A program made the translations under genes and the position numbers. From Chytridium lagenaria (Eukaryota > Chytridiomycota > Chytridiomycetes > Chytridiales > Chytridiaceae), in contig JAHLKC010000060.1 of the NCBI GenBank assembly GCA_025449115.1, forward strand, positions 62,001 through 126,000: a stretch of 64,000 bases of DNA. The letters are read 5' to 3'. Shown piece by piece: positions 23,245-33,660 of this stretch (position 1 is the stretch's first letter; each line of letters starts with the position of its first letter). Below the pieces are notes generated by a model. That model was given only the letters and a program-made list of their open reading frames with translations. It ran no database searches and had not been told where the DNA came from.

Positions 23245-24422
23245 TTTTTTTTGCAGCCTCCAGGCTTTGGTGCTATTGCCAAAACAACGTTATTAGCGGT
23301 TACGCCGTTCACTAATCCAACGTAGTATCGAGCAGGTAGGTGGCAGATCGCCAGAGTTTATGCAAGTTGCTGAGATTCAGAGATGACGGTGTTTTGTGCG
23401 TTTTTACAGTGTCGAGTGCCTTAACCCACACTTTACAAATTCTAATTTACAGCCAGTGCCCTTCTTTGACTGATTTAAGAGGCTTCCCTTCCCTCCGTCA
23501 CCCCTTATTATTATTATTATTATTTATTTATTTATTTGCCGTCAAGTTACCACGGAACTCTCTTCAAGTGTCTATTCGATCCTTGTCCAACAGTCGAAAT
23601 CCTTAAATTCAGGCAACACAGCGCCGGCCGCCTATTAATAAGAACTTGATTCATCGCTCATCAGGCAGGAAAATAAAGGTCCTCAAAAAGTAAGGATAAA
23701 CGAAGTCCTGTTTTTACGGGTAAAAAATAAGGAAAAATAAAGGAAAAAAAGTGCTGATGGTTATAGATATCAGTGACGCGATAAACGCGCTTTCAAAATA
23801 AAAAAATATTATGAGAAGCAGCTATCCACTTCCCCCAACAACAAACGAGACAAGATGTAGGCGATTGTAAGTATGATCAAAAATTTGAAAGAGTATTCAA
23901 TTAGAGAATTGTAATGCATATAGGAAAAAGCATAAATGGGTATTAATGTAAGCATATCCTACGCAACTCATTTAGATTGAAGTAAAAGTGGCTGACGAAA
24001 ATAGCTGGTCTGTAAATTACAGACTTTTGCGTCTGTAGCCAATTAGCCGCAGCGACCCGTCATCCGCTCAATAGAAATAAGAGGGAGAGGTATATATGGT
24101 AAAACATTGTAACAGAAAGCATGGAGGTGATGTTTGTGAGTTAATTAAATACTGCAGGCGGAAATGTGAATGGGTGTTAAGAATCAAAGAAAAAACCTGT
24201 ATAAATATCTCATGGACCTAACCCATCTAAATATTTCGTTTTCATTCATTTCAACGCATACAATCCTACACTGTATACTGCATGCATGTATTTATTCAAC
24301 TTGTTGTTTGGTGCGGTAATTTTCAAATTTGAAAAATACAGCTGCAAGAGATTAGAATAATATGATGTTAACCTAATGCTAAAGTGTCGCCCGCTTATCT
24401 CATCTCTCTCCTTCCAACATGT
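23245..24422. other. AT-rich spacer with microsatellite
   Basis: About 1.2 kb without credible coding. A (TTA)n/(TTTA)n tract runs at about 23504-23538. The segment 23670-24240 is very A-rich. The 3' end grades into the TATA promoter of the zinc-knuckle gene. Confidence 0.5.
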
Positions 24423-24430
24423 TATAAATA
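24423..24430 (+). promoter_or_regulatory. TATA box of the zinc-knuckle gene
   Basis: TATAAATA stands 61 nt before the ATG at 24491, a typical distance for a fungal core promoter with a short leader. Confidence 0.55.
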
Positions 24431-24490
24431 GTCCGTGGAGAAGTTCTCCACACTTTTGCAGTTTCATACTCATCATCACCCATCGTCCAA

Positions 24491-24864
24491 ATGAGCTCCT
24501 CTGCATCTGACCGTCAATCTCACCCCATTATCCTCCCCTTGCTTATTCCTCCTATTTCAAGACCGAATTCGGGAAACCCCTTGGAGCGGGTCCCGGATGG
24601 CGTGATCTAGACATCTACCAGTCCAAGAACGGCAATATCTTCGACGCCCTAAAACGACCTCCAAAACCGTGCTTTAATTGCAATGGACTGCATTGGCGTC
24701 GGGACTGTCCATGTCGCATGAGCTTCACACCTCCCCGGAAATCATCATTGTTCCAATGCCGGTTACCTCATTGTCAGATTTGGAAGACGTCTCTGCGGAT
24801 AAGCTTTATAGATCCTCTTGGAAACCTCGCAGTTAATGTCTTGGCCGGAATGTTTTTGCGATGA
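24491..24864 (+). CDS. Small zinc-knuckle protein
   Basis: Begins MSSSASDRQS at ATG 24491; one frame change near 24520 then gives YPPLAYSSYFKTEFGKPLG, DLDIYQSKNGNIFDALKRPP, and the zinc knuckle CFNCNGLHWRRDC (C-x2-C-x3-H-x4-C) near 24670-24710. A second Cys/His pair follows (PCRM...FQCRLPHC). Stop at 24862-24864; about 124 aa. The C-x2-C-x3-H-x4-C form occurs in nucleic-acid-binding knuckles, often in retroelement Gag proteins. No reverse transcriptase or protease is next to it, and it has its own TATA box, so a host or domesticated gene is possible. Confidence 0.5.
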
Positions 24865-25011
24865 CATGAGATTGTTTTTTTGGTAAGCCCAATATCTACT
24901 TGACACTATTTTTGTTTCTCTTGAATCTAACGTGATATTTCGTATAAGGCAGCAGCATATGTTGAGTAGCTCCCCTTTATATCTTAGCAAATTTTGCCCT
25001 TGCTGCATCAA

Positions 25012-25029
25012 TTTTTTTTTTTTTTTTTT
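25012..25029. repeat. Poly(T) run
   Basis: About 18 consecutive T between the zinc-knuckle gene and the Rsm22-like scrap. On the minus strand this is a poly(A), which could mark the tail of a retroposed copy, but no target duplication was found. Confidence 0.6.
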
Positions 25030-25174
25030 GGTACATACCGATGTATTAATCAGTTCAATACAATCGTCTGCACGGCAACTTTCGTCTTTCGACATATTCC
25101 ATATGTGATGACTCTTCCTACAATTTAATCACACCTACAAGAATGAACAGTAAAGCGGAAGGTGTCTCAATACA

Positions 25175-25440
25175 ATACCGAACACCCCACTCCACTCCCA
25201 AAATCCATCACGCTCTTCGGTGCAAAATCTGGTCTCCTCATCTTTACATTCTCAAGCACCGTCTTCGCAGCCCCATAAAACAATGGAATCATATCCGGTC
25301 GCAAAATATGTTTCGGGATATCGTCTTTATTAATGTTAAACATCGACTATAGAGAGTGAATACTTGGAAGATTCGAGAGTAGCGATCGGAGTCCAGTGGG
25401 AATGGTGAGAGCACCCCGAGCATGCTGCATGTCGTCTCCT
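25175..25440 (-). pseudogene. Rsm22/METTL17-like fragment
   Basis: Mitochondrial small-subunit assembly methyltransferase family. The minus-strand frame reads MQHARGALTIPTGLRSLLS, then after an in-frame TAG near 25347, HILRPDMIPLFYGAAKTVLENV and RPDFAPKSVMDFGSGVG. That last part is the family's start of the SAM-binding fold (usually PxFxPxSVLDFGxGPG). Translation ends at TGA right after the glycine motif. The rest of the domain and the Cys-rich C-terminus are absent both here and in 24865-25175. It is therefore a remnant of roughly 80 codons. Confidence 0.45.
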
Positions 25441-25479
25441 CACTACTTCTGTCCAAAAGAAAAATTCACATCTACAAAT

Positions 25480-25920
25480 ATGGCTTCGCCTTCAAGGATA
25501 AAGACGGAGAGTGTCTACACTCTAGACGTTGCGGCCGTCGGAGCATCCAAAGACCTCACCGGAGAAGTCCAGATCGTCGCAACTGTATGCATTCTATCTT
25601 GCTAGACATGTACTGAAAGATGTTGGATAGACGGATATCCCGACTTTCTCCCGCCAAAAATACTCCATCACCCGCACTCACGCAGAACTCGAGCGTCCGT
25701 TCAAAGTCGTAAAGACGAAGGTGAAGACGCGTTAAAAGACTTAGAGCTTATGTTAAAGACGTACGTACGCGCGTAAAAATATGAAAAAAAAGAATCACGC
25801 ATTTAATAGGTTCCGAACGCGAGTTTGGAATAATGGATCAATCTTTTATCCAATCGCAACACTCCTATCTTTCCTCATTCCTCAAAAGTTGCTCTTTATC
25901 GACATCGTGAAGACGTGAAC
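25480..25920 (+). CDS. PX-domain-like protein fragment
   Basis: Exon 1 from ATG 25480 encodes MASPSRIKTESVYTLDVAAVG and EVQIVAT, ending at a GTATGC donor. Exon 2 (from about 25632) gives TDIPTFSRQKYSITRTHAEL, matching the middle of PX domains (T-x2-P-x-F-x5-Y-x-V-x-R). One frame change near 25700 leads to a helical segment (DALKDLELMLK) before another donor. A third exon (about 25810-25910) may hold MDQSFIQSQHSYLSSFLKS. PX domains bind phosphoinositides in sorting nexins. The gene looks too short for a complete sorting nexin. Confidence 0.35.
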
Positions 25921-26102
25921 AAACCATCACCTCCCTCCTTGAAGACGGTATCGTGAAAAGAACATCACCTCTTTCCCAAAGTCACTAGTCGACGTTATCT
26001 GCACAAGTAATTAGTAGAGCGTAGCAAGATTTGTTTCTTTTTCCCCAAAATATCTCTTACACTGAAGTATTTACGATAAAATTAATTCACCTCAACAAAG
26101 AA

Positions 26103-26503
26103 ATGCCCAGAGACATGACTTCCTACCGAGACTCCAAGTCAAGCCGCACAGAGTCACGCCGCTCAAGACGTGAATTGCGGAGGCTCCGTGGGAAGACGGA
26201 CAAGAACCAAAAGCCTGACGTGACTTCAGTGAGTACATCCCTTTGCTATTAAACAACTTATAGCGGAGCACTGAACCCCCAGCCCATTCTTTGCTATTTA
26301 GCCGTATGACTAAAACTGTATCGGCCAAGCCTGTTCGATTGACGGCAGCCGACGGGACTGTATTTATCATTCGACCGCCAAAGTTTGATGAGGAAAGGGA
26401 GAAGGCTGCAAACCTTCACGCAGGAATTGGCGAGTGTGTTGTTAAGATGAAGGAGTTGTTGATTGATACGGGGACGGCGGGATGGTGGTTTTGCGAGGGT
26501 TAG
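26103..26503 (+). CDS. Small basic protein, unrecognised
   Basis: Exon 1 (26103-26228) encodes an Arg/Ser-rich head with SRRSRRELRRLRGK. A very short 35-nt intron (26229-26263, GTGAGT..TAG) keeps the frame. Exon 2 (26264-26503) encodes KPVRLTAADGTVFIIRPPKF, DEEREKAANLHAGIGECVV and an ending with TAGWWFCEG. Total 121 aa. The head resembles an RS-type tail; the second half has clear codon bias but matches no family I know. Confidence 0.45.
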
Positions 26504-27357
26504 TGAGGGGACGTGTTTTGTTGTTGCCTTGCATTCTTATTGTATCTGCCAGATTTCTTACTGCTGTATTGCCATCCCGACGCAACCCCCTCCTTTAAAG
26601 TAATCCTCTTTGAAAGAGTACATTTTGTCTTCAATATTTATTGTTTTCTTTTTCTTTTCAACCGACTTTGTTTTCCTTTCTCCTCCTCGCATGCTACGAT
26701 ATCACCCCCCGCCCCCCCCCCCCTTTAACATATACCCCACCCACGCACCCACGTATTCGGTAACTTTTAATGTACTTTGTAATTTGTTGCAGAAGTGTAC
26801 GATAGCTTACGTGTTGATGTAGAGGGCATGCATCGTAATGAGCATTACTTTTTTTATTGGCCAATGATGATGACTTTTGTTAATAATATTTACCTTTTTT
26901 TACGTTTCTCTGCGCCTTATCACCAAAGTGATTGCGCGTGTAAATTATCTATTTGATGTACATACACATAAATACATATGTAATTTAATATGATATGATA
27001 TGATATGATATGATCAGATGTTAAATACCTTTCGGCTTTTCTCTTTTTTCTCTTTTTCTCTTTTGCTCTTTTTATTTTATCTTTTTTTATTCCTTAATGC
27101 TGTGTGACCAAGTGATTGATTTATGCCATAAATGGAACTTTTTATCTCTCACATCATCAAAACCCTAGATTTCTTATTACTGAATGCGTCATATGACTTT
27201 GCTTTCATGCAATTCAACTGGAAGATGCCATCTTTGTCTGTGCTACCTCGTGATCCTCCTCTTAATAAATAATAGAGATTGCGCAATCCTTTTATTATTC
27301 ATTCTCATGACCTTTTTTCTTTACAACCCTAAGCATTAAATCTTCCGTCCGTTAAGC
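26504..27357. other. AT-rich spacer with microsatellites
   Basis: About 850 nt. Contains a C-run near 26707-26723, a (TATGA)n tract at about 26989-27014 and TTTTCTC repeats near 27040-27080. The 3' end is the promoter of the small gene at 27474. No coding pattern was seen. Confidence 0.5.
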
Positions 27358-27366
27358 TATAAAAAG
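27358..27366 (+). promoter_or_regulatory. TATA box of small paralogue 1
   Basis: TATAAAAAG lies 116 nt before ATG 27474, with a long CT-rich leader between (27380-27470). A 10-mer AACCCTAAGC at 27325-27334 recurs at 28459-28468, upstream of the second paralogue. Confidence 0.6.
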
Positions 27367-27473
27367 AGGGATCATTCCCCCTCTCTTCCTACATTCACAA
27401 CAACAGCCTCTTCTCAAGCTCAACACTCTCCCTCTCAGCACTACTCTCTCCTCTCTTTCAACAACAATCAAAA

Positions 27474-27710
27474 ATGGTCGCCAACACCTCCTCCACCGTC
27501 TACCAGGTCCGCTCTGCTTCCCCCAAGCGTCAAGCAGTCGCTCCCCACGCTCAGACCTCCGAGATCAACGTTGCCACTGCAGGTGGCCGCTGCTGCCCAC
27601 CGCAAGCCTGACCAAACCCACATCAAGGACACGGCTTCCATTCTCTCCAACGGCAACCTTGGGTTCGTTGACCTGCAACCGTTGGACCCCGTGGCATTCA
27701 CCACCACTAG
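27474..27710 (+). CDS. Small VATxGPR-family protein 1
   Basis: Starts MVANTSSTVYQVRS and continues to SEINVATAG. Two frame changes (near 27580 and 27672) are needed to follow the paralogue at 28823. The second restores a C-terminus VDPATVGPRGIHHH, stopping at TAG 27708-27710, which aligns with the CDPATAGPRRFHFF end of the other copy. Roughly 79 aa, Ser/Ala-rich, without a signal peptide or membrane helix. The leader is CT-rich and the TATA box strong, suggesting high expression. The family is unknown to me; the paralogy is read directly from the two sequences. Confidence 0.5.
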
Positions 27711-27714
27711 ATGA

Positions 27715-28822
27715 TTTCGGATCAACATCTTGCTCTGTCGGTCTCTCATCATCCATATTGTCTTTCAAACAACCGTCCTTTCAGTGATGGTCATTCCCGC
27801 CTGGTCTCTACATCTTTCCCTTTAATCGTCGACGTTACTTGCCTACCAATGCGCATTCACTTCTCATATATCTTTTGTACATTCATCACCCCATATGTTA
27901 TGTTTTTAAGGCACTCGCAATGAGCTGCCATTTTTTCAATACATTTTGAAGTATTATCATTCTACATATCTACATTGTTGCTGTCCTTTATCTTACTACT
28001 TGAGCACATTAGCCATCAGCCTCTCTTTACACATGCTACAGCATTCAGGAGGGAGTCAATGAGAGTGACCGTTGACAGTATTTCCAGATATTAAAGGGTG
28101 CTCTTTATTGACGCTGTTACCTTGTTACCTATGGTCATTTAGATCTATTTAGGTATCGAACAATCAATCAATGTATCATCCATCCATCCATTCACTGATG
28201 ATCTTGATCAATCATGCGATGGACACTTAATCAGTGGTAGGTAGTCTGTGATCATGGAAATGGATGATGGATAATTAGTCATTGTCTTTTTGTTTATTAT
28301 TGTTCAATTATTGTTCAATTCAGAGTCTGACAATTGACTGCTGACATGATCATTCATTATTTTCATGCGCCGATATTATTAAGTGAAGGGGGTGCTTTGA
28401 AAAAAACAACATTATAGTGTAACACAGAAAAAGATCGTTTTCCACGATGGGTATAAATAACCCTAAGCGTCACACTTAAAATGGAAGGAGAAGGAGAAGA
28501 GGAGAGTTCACGTGTTTGTATTGTTAATTCTGTAATATAATATTTAATAATATAAAACTTTTTCTTGTTTAAATAATTAAATGCAAAATTGGCTGCTGAC
28601 AGCAGAGTGATTTAATTAATTAATTAATTAATTAGGAAGACGTGATCACGCAAAAAGAGAGAGAGGTCACGTATTCATAAGTAAATAAATAAATAAATAA
28701 ATAATAAAGAGTAGCACCTTCTGATCATCCTGGATTCCCTTATATGAAGGGCTCCTACCTCTTTCACCCCTTCATCGTCTTATTCCTTTTATCAACAACA
28801 GTTAAAAGCTAAACAAATAACA
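27715..28822. other. Spacer between small paralogues
   Basis: Holds the 3' UTR of paralogue 1, TATAAATA with the shared AACCCTAAGC 10-mer at 28452-28468, a (TTAA)n tract at about 28612-28635, an (AAAT)n tract at about 28679-28706, and TATATGAAG at 28741-28749 as probable core promoter of paralogue 2. No other gene was seen. Confidence 0.5.
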
Positions 28823-29107
28823 ATGCCTGGATCAACCACCTCCTCAACCACCTCCGTCTCCACCGTCTACTGCGTTCGTGCAGAGGAAGTCAACGCCCAT
28901 CCACACCACATCCACATTCCTACAGGAACCGTCATCTCTGACATTGATGTTGCAACCATGGGGCCAAGAAACTATGTCAGGAGGCAAGCCATGGCGTCAA
29001 GAAGATCTTCCGTCGCTTCTTCTGCCTCCTCTGCCTCTTCCACTCACTCGAATGTGTCATTCTGTGACCCTGCAACCGCTGGACCTCGGAGGTTCCACTT
29101 TTTCTAA
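28823..29107 (+). CDS. Small VATxGPR-family protein 2
   Basis: Intact 94-residue frame, ATG 28823 to TAA 29105-29107. Opens with a Ser/Thr run (MPGSTTSSTTSVSTVY), then CVRAEEVNAHPHHIHIPTG, the motif DIDVATMGPRNYVRRQ, a Ser/Ala-rich middle, and the repeated motif CDPATAGPRRFHFF at the end. The protein thus holds two copies of D-x(0,2)-[VP]-A-T-x-G-P-R. The start region (SSTVYxVR) and the end align with the copy at 27474, so the pair arose by tandem duplication. No secretion or membrane signal; function unknown. Confidence 0.6.
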   Translation: MPGSTTSSTTSVSTVYCVRAEEVNAHPHHIHIPTGTVISDIDVATMGPRNYVRRQAMASRRSSVASSASSASSTHSNVSFCDPATAGPRRFHFF

Positions 29108-29790
29108 ATTGGACTTGACGAAAACTCCTCAAGACTCGGTACCAAACACCCTTGATTCCATGTTACCTTTTGAGACTCCCTCCATATGTACCTCTTGACC
29201 ACCTTGTAAGCATTCTTTTTATCTTTGGTTTTAAAAATGACGAAACAACCATTCATTCTCCGATTTTTTTGTTTTTATTTCTTCTTGTAAACACTTACAT
29301 ATCCTACCCCCTCTCACACCAAAAATATGGACCTGCCCTTGCCTTTCTACACTTTTGTTTATATCAAAACCCTTTCATCAACTCAATATTTTGGATCTAC
29401 CCACCCGGATCTGAGCTGAGAAGGATAAAAGTGTTTGACTTATTCCCTCATGAGGGCGGTAAAGCTCCAAAGACGTTTGTTCCTAATCCCCTTTATCTCT
29501 GTGCGGGAAATAAAATGACTTCATAACAGAAAACAATATGAGAGCGTGAGTTATATCGTTTTTATCGTTAAACTAGATGTCATTTAACTGCGATCGCAGG
29601 ATCCCATTTACCGTGGCGGCTGTTGTGGTTTGTGGGGACGTTGAGAGAGAGTGGATGGAGAAGGTGGAGGAGGTTTGTAGTGTTGTGATTACGGAAAAGC
29701 ACAGCAATGGAAAGGGTGGGGAGGAGGAGGAAGGTAATTTAGGTGTGGTCAATTGACCGTTGCATATGGTAAGCTCCCGACACTAGTCCT
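29108..29790. other. Spacer
   Basis: 3' side of small paralogue 2 and the downstream end of the minus-strand gene at 29791. Open frames here (for example 29152-29526) are hydrophobic and lack codon bias. No feature was seen. Confidence 0.4.
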
Positions 29791-30540
29791 TTAACAAAAA
29801 TTAACGCTTTTCGTATAGCCTTCTATACAACCCGCACAGAACGCACTCTCCGTGGTTCCCAACACACCCACACGTCCATCACCTCCCAATCTCGTTTCCA
29901 CGAATCCTTCACCTCCCCATGACCACATCCTCACCTTAACCCCCTCTCCACTCTGCACCTCCACGCCACATCCCTCCTCCTCGTCGGCACATGCATCACC
30001 TTCGCCGATGACGCATCCGCCAGTATCCTCCACGTTCCAGCCAGCCACCTCCGTTGAAAACTAGACACGGTCGGATCCGCGATACATTGTCATGGTGGAA
30101 ACCGGGGATGACGTCCCTGAGACCATGACGTGGCTGGCGTTGTAGCCGTCGGGTATGGGAACGCGGAGTGTGGGGCTTTTGTAACGTGTACGGGGGTCGG
30201 GAATCATGACACGAATGGGAGCGTTGGGAAAGCGTCCATATTGGTATCGCGGAAGGTGGTGGTGGTTTCATCACCCTTGAGAAAGAACTCAACGTTGTTC
30301 CTATCGCGCGGCGTTCCCAGCGAAATCTTTGTCTTTGGGGATGCAGTTGGAAAGGTATACATCCCCACATTTCCCTCCCCCCCAGGACATTAGCTAACGT
30401 TTGCGGTTTTTTTATTGCCTTAAAAGGGGTACCGTAATAGCCATCCACCCTCCTTTTCCGCACCCCAAACCTCGCCATTCCATCCCCTAAAGGTGCCATT
30501 CGTCTTAAAGGCCTCCCATGCCCCCTCCTCCGTCTCTCCC
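29791..30540 (-). CDS. Unrecognised coding region
   Basis: Minus-strand coding-like segments in three frames. 30540-30440 reads AWEAFKTNGTFRGWNGEVWG and ends at a GTACCC donor. From about 30395 come GMYTFPTASPKTKISLGTPRDRNNVEFFLKGDETTTTF split over successive codons, then VSWFPTPVHVTKAPHSAFPYP. From about 30065 to 29791 a Gly/Glu/Cys-rich part contains GWNVEDTGGCVIGEGDACADEEEG. An in-frame TAG near 30064 and at least two frame changes separate the pieces. Composition suggests a soluble, possibly secreted protein; no family recognised and no clear start above 30540. Confidence 0.35.
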
Positions 30541-31397
30541 CAATCCTCGTAGAGGTGTTTTATCTTTTAAAGATCTGTTTTTTTGGACCGCAAATTGGCG
30601 GAAAAGCGTAATTGCAAATTACATGTATGATCCCATAATATTATCGTGATTTAATAGCATTATGTCCCAGTTAAAATTGTTTTATGTATTTATCTGCAAG
30701 TGGGTATGTTTTTATCACCATCTAAATAGAGGAATGTTATTTAGCAAATAGTGTTATGCAAAACGCTGATGAGAGTCCTTTTTTTGTCATTGTTTCAGAA
30801 AAAAAAAAAAAAAAAAGAAAAAAATTATTTATGTAAATCGCGTGGCGCTTGGACAGTATAATACAAACATGAAACAAGCTGGGCACGCGCCGCTTTTTCT
30901 TGGAGTGAAAAATGATATGTGATTGGTTTGGCGCTAGACGTCTTTTGTTTGAACTCTTGATAGTGCAACCGCATTTTTATTGGTTCTTGTTTTTAGCTGT
31001 TTGCGGCGATTTATGTCCGAAGTCTTTTATGGCTAAACAAAATATCTGAACGTCAATGCTGCACTACAAAGCCGTCATCAACTAAACCGCAACCGCATGC
31101 CGCAAGGTGGTCTTGTGGGTGATTTTTGTTTTGTGTTGGTTGGTGGTGTGGTTAGCATCTTCTCTGGAACATTGATTTTGAAGGGGTTATTTACCTTTTA
31201 CGTAATCCCTTTGTCCATCGTATTTAAACATCGCCTTCACTGCTGTTCATCCCTCCATCAACAATTGAACTACCTTGTTCGCATACCCAAAAGCAAATCA
31301 ACTGCATACATCGCACGGCATATCAAGCTACTACGAATATTCCTCTTCTGTACATTACATACACACCCATCAGCAAGGCATATCATCCCATCATCAT
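30541..31397. other. Promoter-side spacer
   Basis: AT-rich; contains an A18-type run at about 30799-30816. The final 200 nt are the upstream region of the secreted oxygenase-like gene. No coding seen. Confidence 0.45.
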
Positions 31398-33039
31398 ATG
31401 ATGAAGTTCATCTCCGCTCTCGCTCTTTTGGCGAACATGATCTCCATGGTCAACGCTCACGGTCGTCTTACCAGCCCTACCGCTCTTAACACGGAGTTCG
31501 ACAGGCTTTCAGACAATAACATCTGTGGTCGCGGCGCCAACATCAACGCTGGAGCCCCGTCTGCCACCTTCACGGCTGGCGCTACTCAGGAGCTTACTTG
31601 GTTCGTTCTCAACGGCGATGGTGCTGGACCAAGTAAGTGATCATTCTCTCTTTGTCAATTTTACGTTTCTCTTTCATCATACTTACACTAGTTTTTTATT
31701 ATAGTGCAAGTGCAGATCGACCCTACTGGTACTGGTCAGAACTTTGCAAACGTCCAGATCGCCAAGGACGTTGGTGGTAGGGATGGAAACATTGCAGACA
31801 GTGATGTCAAAGCGAACGCACCCGTCAAATTCTCGATTGTTGTCCCCAACGTCTCGTGCACAGGTCCAGGGGTTGCTTGATGCAGGTTAGGCAGGCGCAA
31901 CCTGCTCGCTTCGGATCCTGCGCTTTTGTTCAAATTAACGGAGGCGGAGGTGGCGCTGCTCCTCCTCCCCAGCTTCCTCCAGCTCAGGGCAACCAGGGAC
32001 AAGTCAACAACAACAACCAGAACAACCAGAACAACAACAACAACCGCGGGAACAACAACAACCAGGGCAACAACAACAACAACAACAACAACCGCGGAAA
32101 CAACAACAACCAGGGCAACAACAACAACCAGAACAACCAGAACAATAACAACCGCGGAAACAACAACAACCAGGGCAACAACAACAACCAGAACAACCAG
32201 AATAATAACAACCGCGGAAACAACAACAACCAGGGCAACAACAACAACAACAATCAGAACAACCAGAACACAACAACGCGGAACAACAACAACCAGAACA
32301 ACAACAACAATCAGGGCAACCAGGGTCAAGGGAACAACAACAACAACAACAACCAAGGTAATCAGAACCAAGTTCCTGCTGCAGGCGCCGTCGACCTTGG
32401 ATCATGTAATGCGGCAGAGGCACAGATCTTTGTGGGTCTTGGAGCTGATCCTGGTAATGCTAGGGAGGTTCGGGCCGTAACTGCACCCAACGGTCCAATG
32501 GTGGTGCTCTTCAGGGCAGTATCTTCAAGGGTCAGCAATCTGCTCTTAACGCTCAGATTGTTGGTAACTTTATCTGTCTCCGTCTTCAAAACGATTGCAA
32601 ATCTCCTATTGCCAACGCCTGTTTTACTGCTCAAGCCGAGCTGGGACGTAGTAAGCCCAACGCATCGGCTGCTGAGCTTGCTGCTCTTGGAGAGTCTGCG
32701 GATAAATTTAACAAGGTTCTCGGCGTCACCACTGACTTTAAAACAACCCTTCCCGCCACCTTGCAAAACGCCGGTAACAACCAGAACAACAACAACCAGA
32801 ACAACAACAACAACAACAACCAGAACAACAACAACCAGAACAACAACAACCAGAACAACAACAACCAGAACAACAACAACCAGAACAACAACAACCAGGG
32901 CAACCAGGGTCAAGGGAACAACAACAACAACAACAACAACCAAGGTAATCAGCTGAACCAAGGCCAAGCTGGAGCTGCGGGGAACGCCAAAATCAAGGAC
33001 GCCGTAAAGCTTCTTGAGCAGGCCCTTGCCCTTCTTTAA
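31398..33039 (+). CDS. Secreted His-1 oxygenase-like protein, Asn-rich linkers
   Basis: Signal peptide MKFISALALLANMISMVNA is followed directly by HGRLTSPTAL, so the mature chain starts with His, as in copper-dependent lytic polysaccharide monooxygenases and Egh16/Gas1-like proteins. The domain continues with NNICGRGANINAGAPSATF, LTWFVLNGDGAGP, a 72-nt intron (31633-31704), VQIDPTGTGQNFANVQIAKD and a Cys pair (VSCTGPG...QPARFGSCAFVQI), with a frame change near 31880. An Asn/Gln/Gly linker (32004-32362) leads to a second Cys-containing alpha-helical module (CNAAEAQIFVGLG...NFICLRLQNDC...ANACFTAQAEL), broken near 32450. A second Asn-rich block (32764-32945) and a short helical end follow. Probable extracellular or wall role; oxidative activity is an inference from His-1 only. 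Confidence 0.6.
32004..32362 (+). repeat. Asn-rich coding minisatellite 1
   Basis: AAC-rich tract built of roughly 60-bp units, at least three of them (starting about 32100, 32161 and 32221) nearly identical, each encoding runs of Asn with NQG, NQNNQN and NRGN spacers. It is kept in frame with the secreted protein. The opposite strand is open as Val/Leu runs only because it mirrors AAC. Confidence 0.85.
32764..32945 (+). repeat. Asn-rich coding minisatellite 2
   Basis: A second AAC-type tract in the same gene, made of 15-bp units encoding NNNNQ repeated about eight times, then NQGNQGQGN. It shares the last 40 nt almost exactly with the end of the first tract (32318-32362). Confidence 0.85.
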
Positions 33040-33660
33040 GGGATTTAACGACTCTTTCTGATGATTCACTTCGTTCTCGTTTCGTTTTCTGTCTTTTTAC
33101 GCATGCAAATCAATACAATCGCAATCTTCTTATCATATCCAACATTTAGTATTGGTCCAATTCATTGTTTATTCCGACGCATTCATATAATCTTGTTAAA
33201 ACTAAAAGCATCGAAATTCTGTTTAAAGCATACATCATATTTTTTTGGTTTATTGCGTGACGAGAGTGTTGCGTTATTCAGTGCGTATGGTTTCGCACAT
33301 TAAGTACTGTCGCGGATGCTCTCTCGCCTGAGCCTCGATTACCTTCACATAATTTAAAATATGTACAGTCGTTTATACATAGAAGAATTGGGCGATTCAA
33401 TCTTAAGTTTAAATTAATTCATATATGTTTTCTGCGCCCGCACGCCCGAGCCCGAGTTAACGCCACATCGCACGTCAACGTTATCATTATTGGTGATTCT
33501 GGGTGAGATGATGCCAGCTGGCCATTTTAATTTAACTCCTGGTTTCAGGTCATCGAAAGCAAATAATCCCCAACACGGTACTGGAGACGACGCGTCGGTT
33601 TATTAATTTTGTTTTCTTTCTTCAATGAGACTTTAAAAAAAATACCCTAGAACATCACCA
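33040..33660. other. Spacer
   Basis: AT-rich 3' flank of the secreted protein gene. No coding or repeat recognised. Confidence 0.4.

Noticed and set aside
31736..33069. Long minus-strand frames of Val, Leu or Cys runs opposite the secreted protein
   Set aside because: They are the mirror of AAC/CAG codon repeats on the plus strand and have no other protein character.
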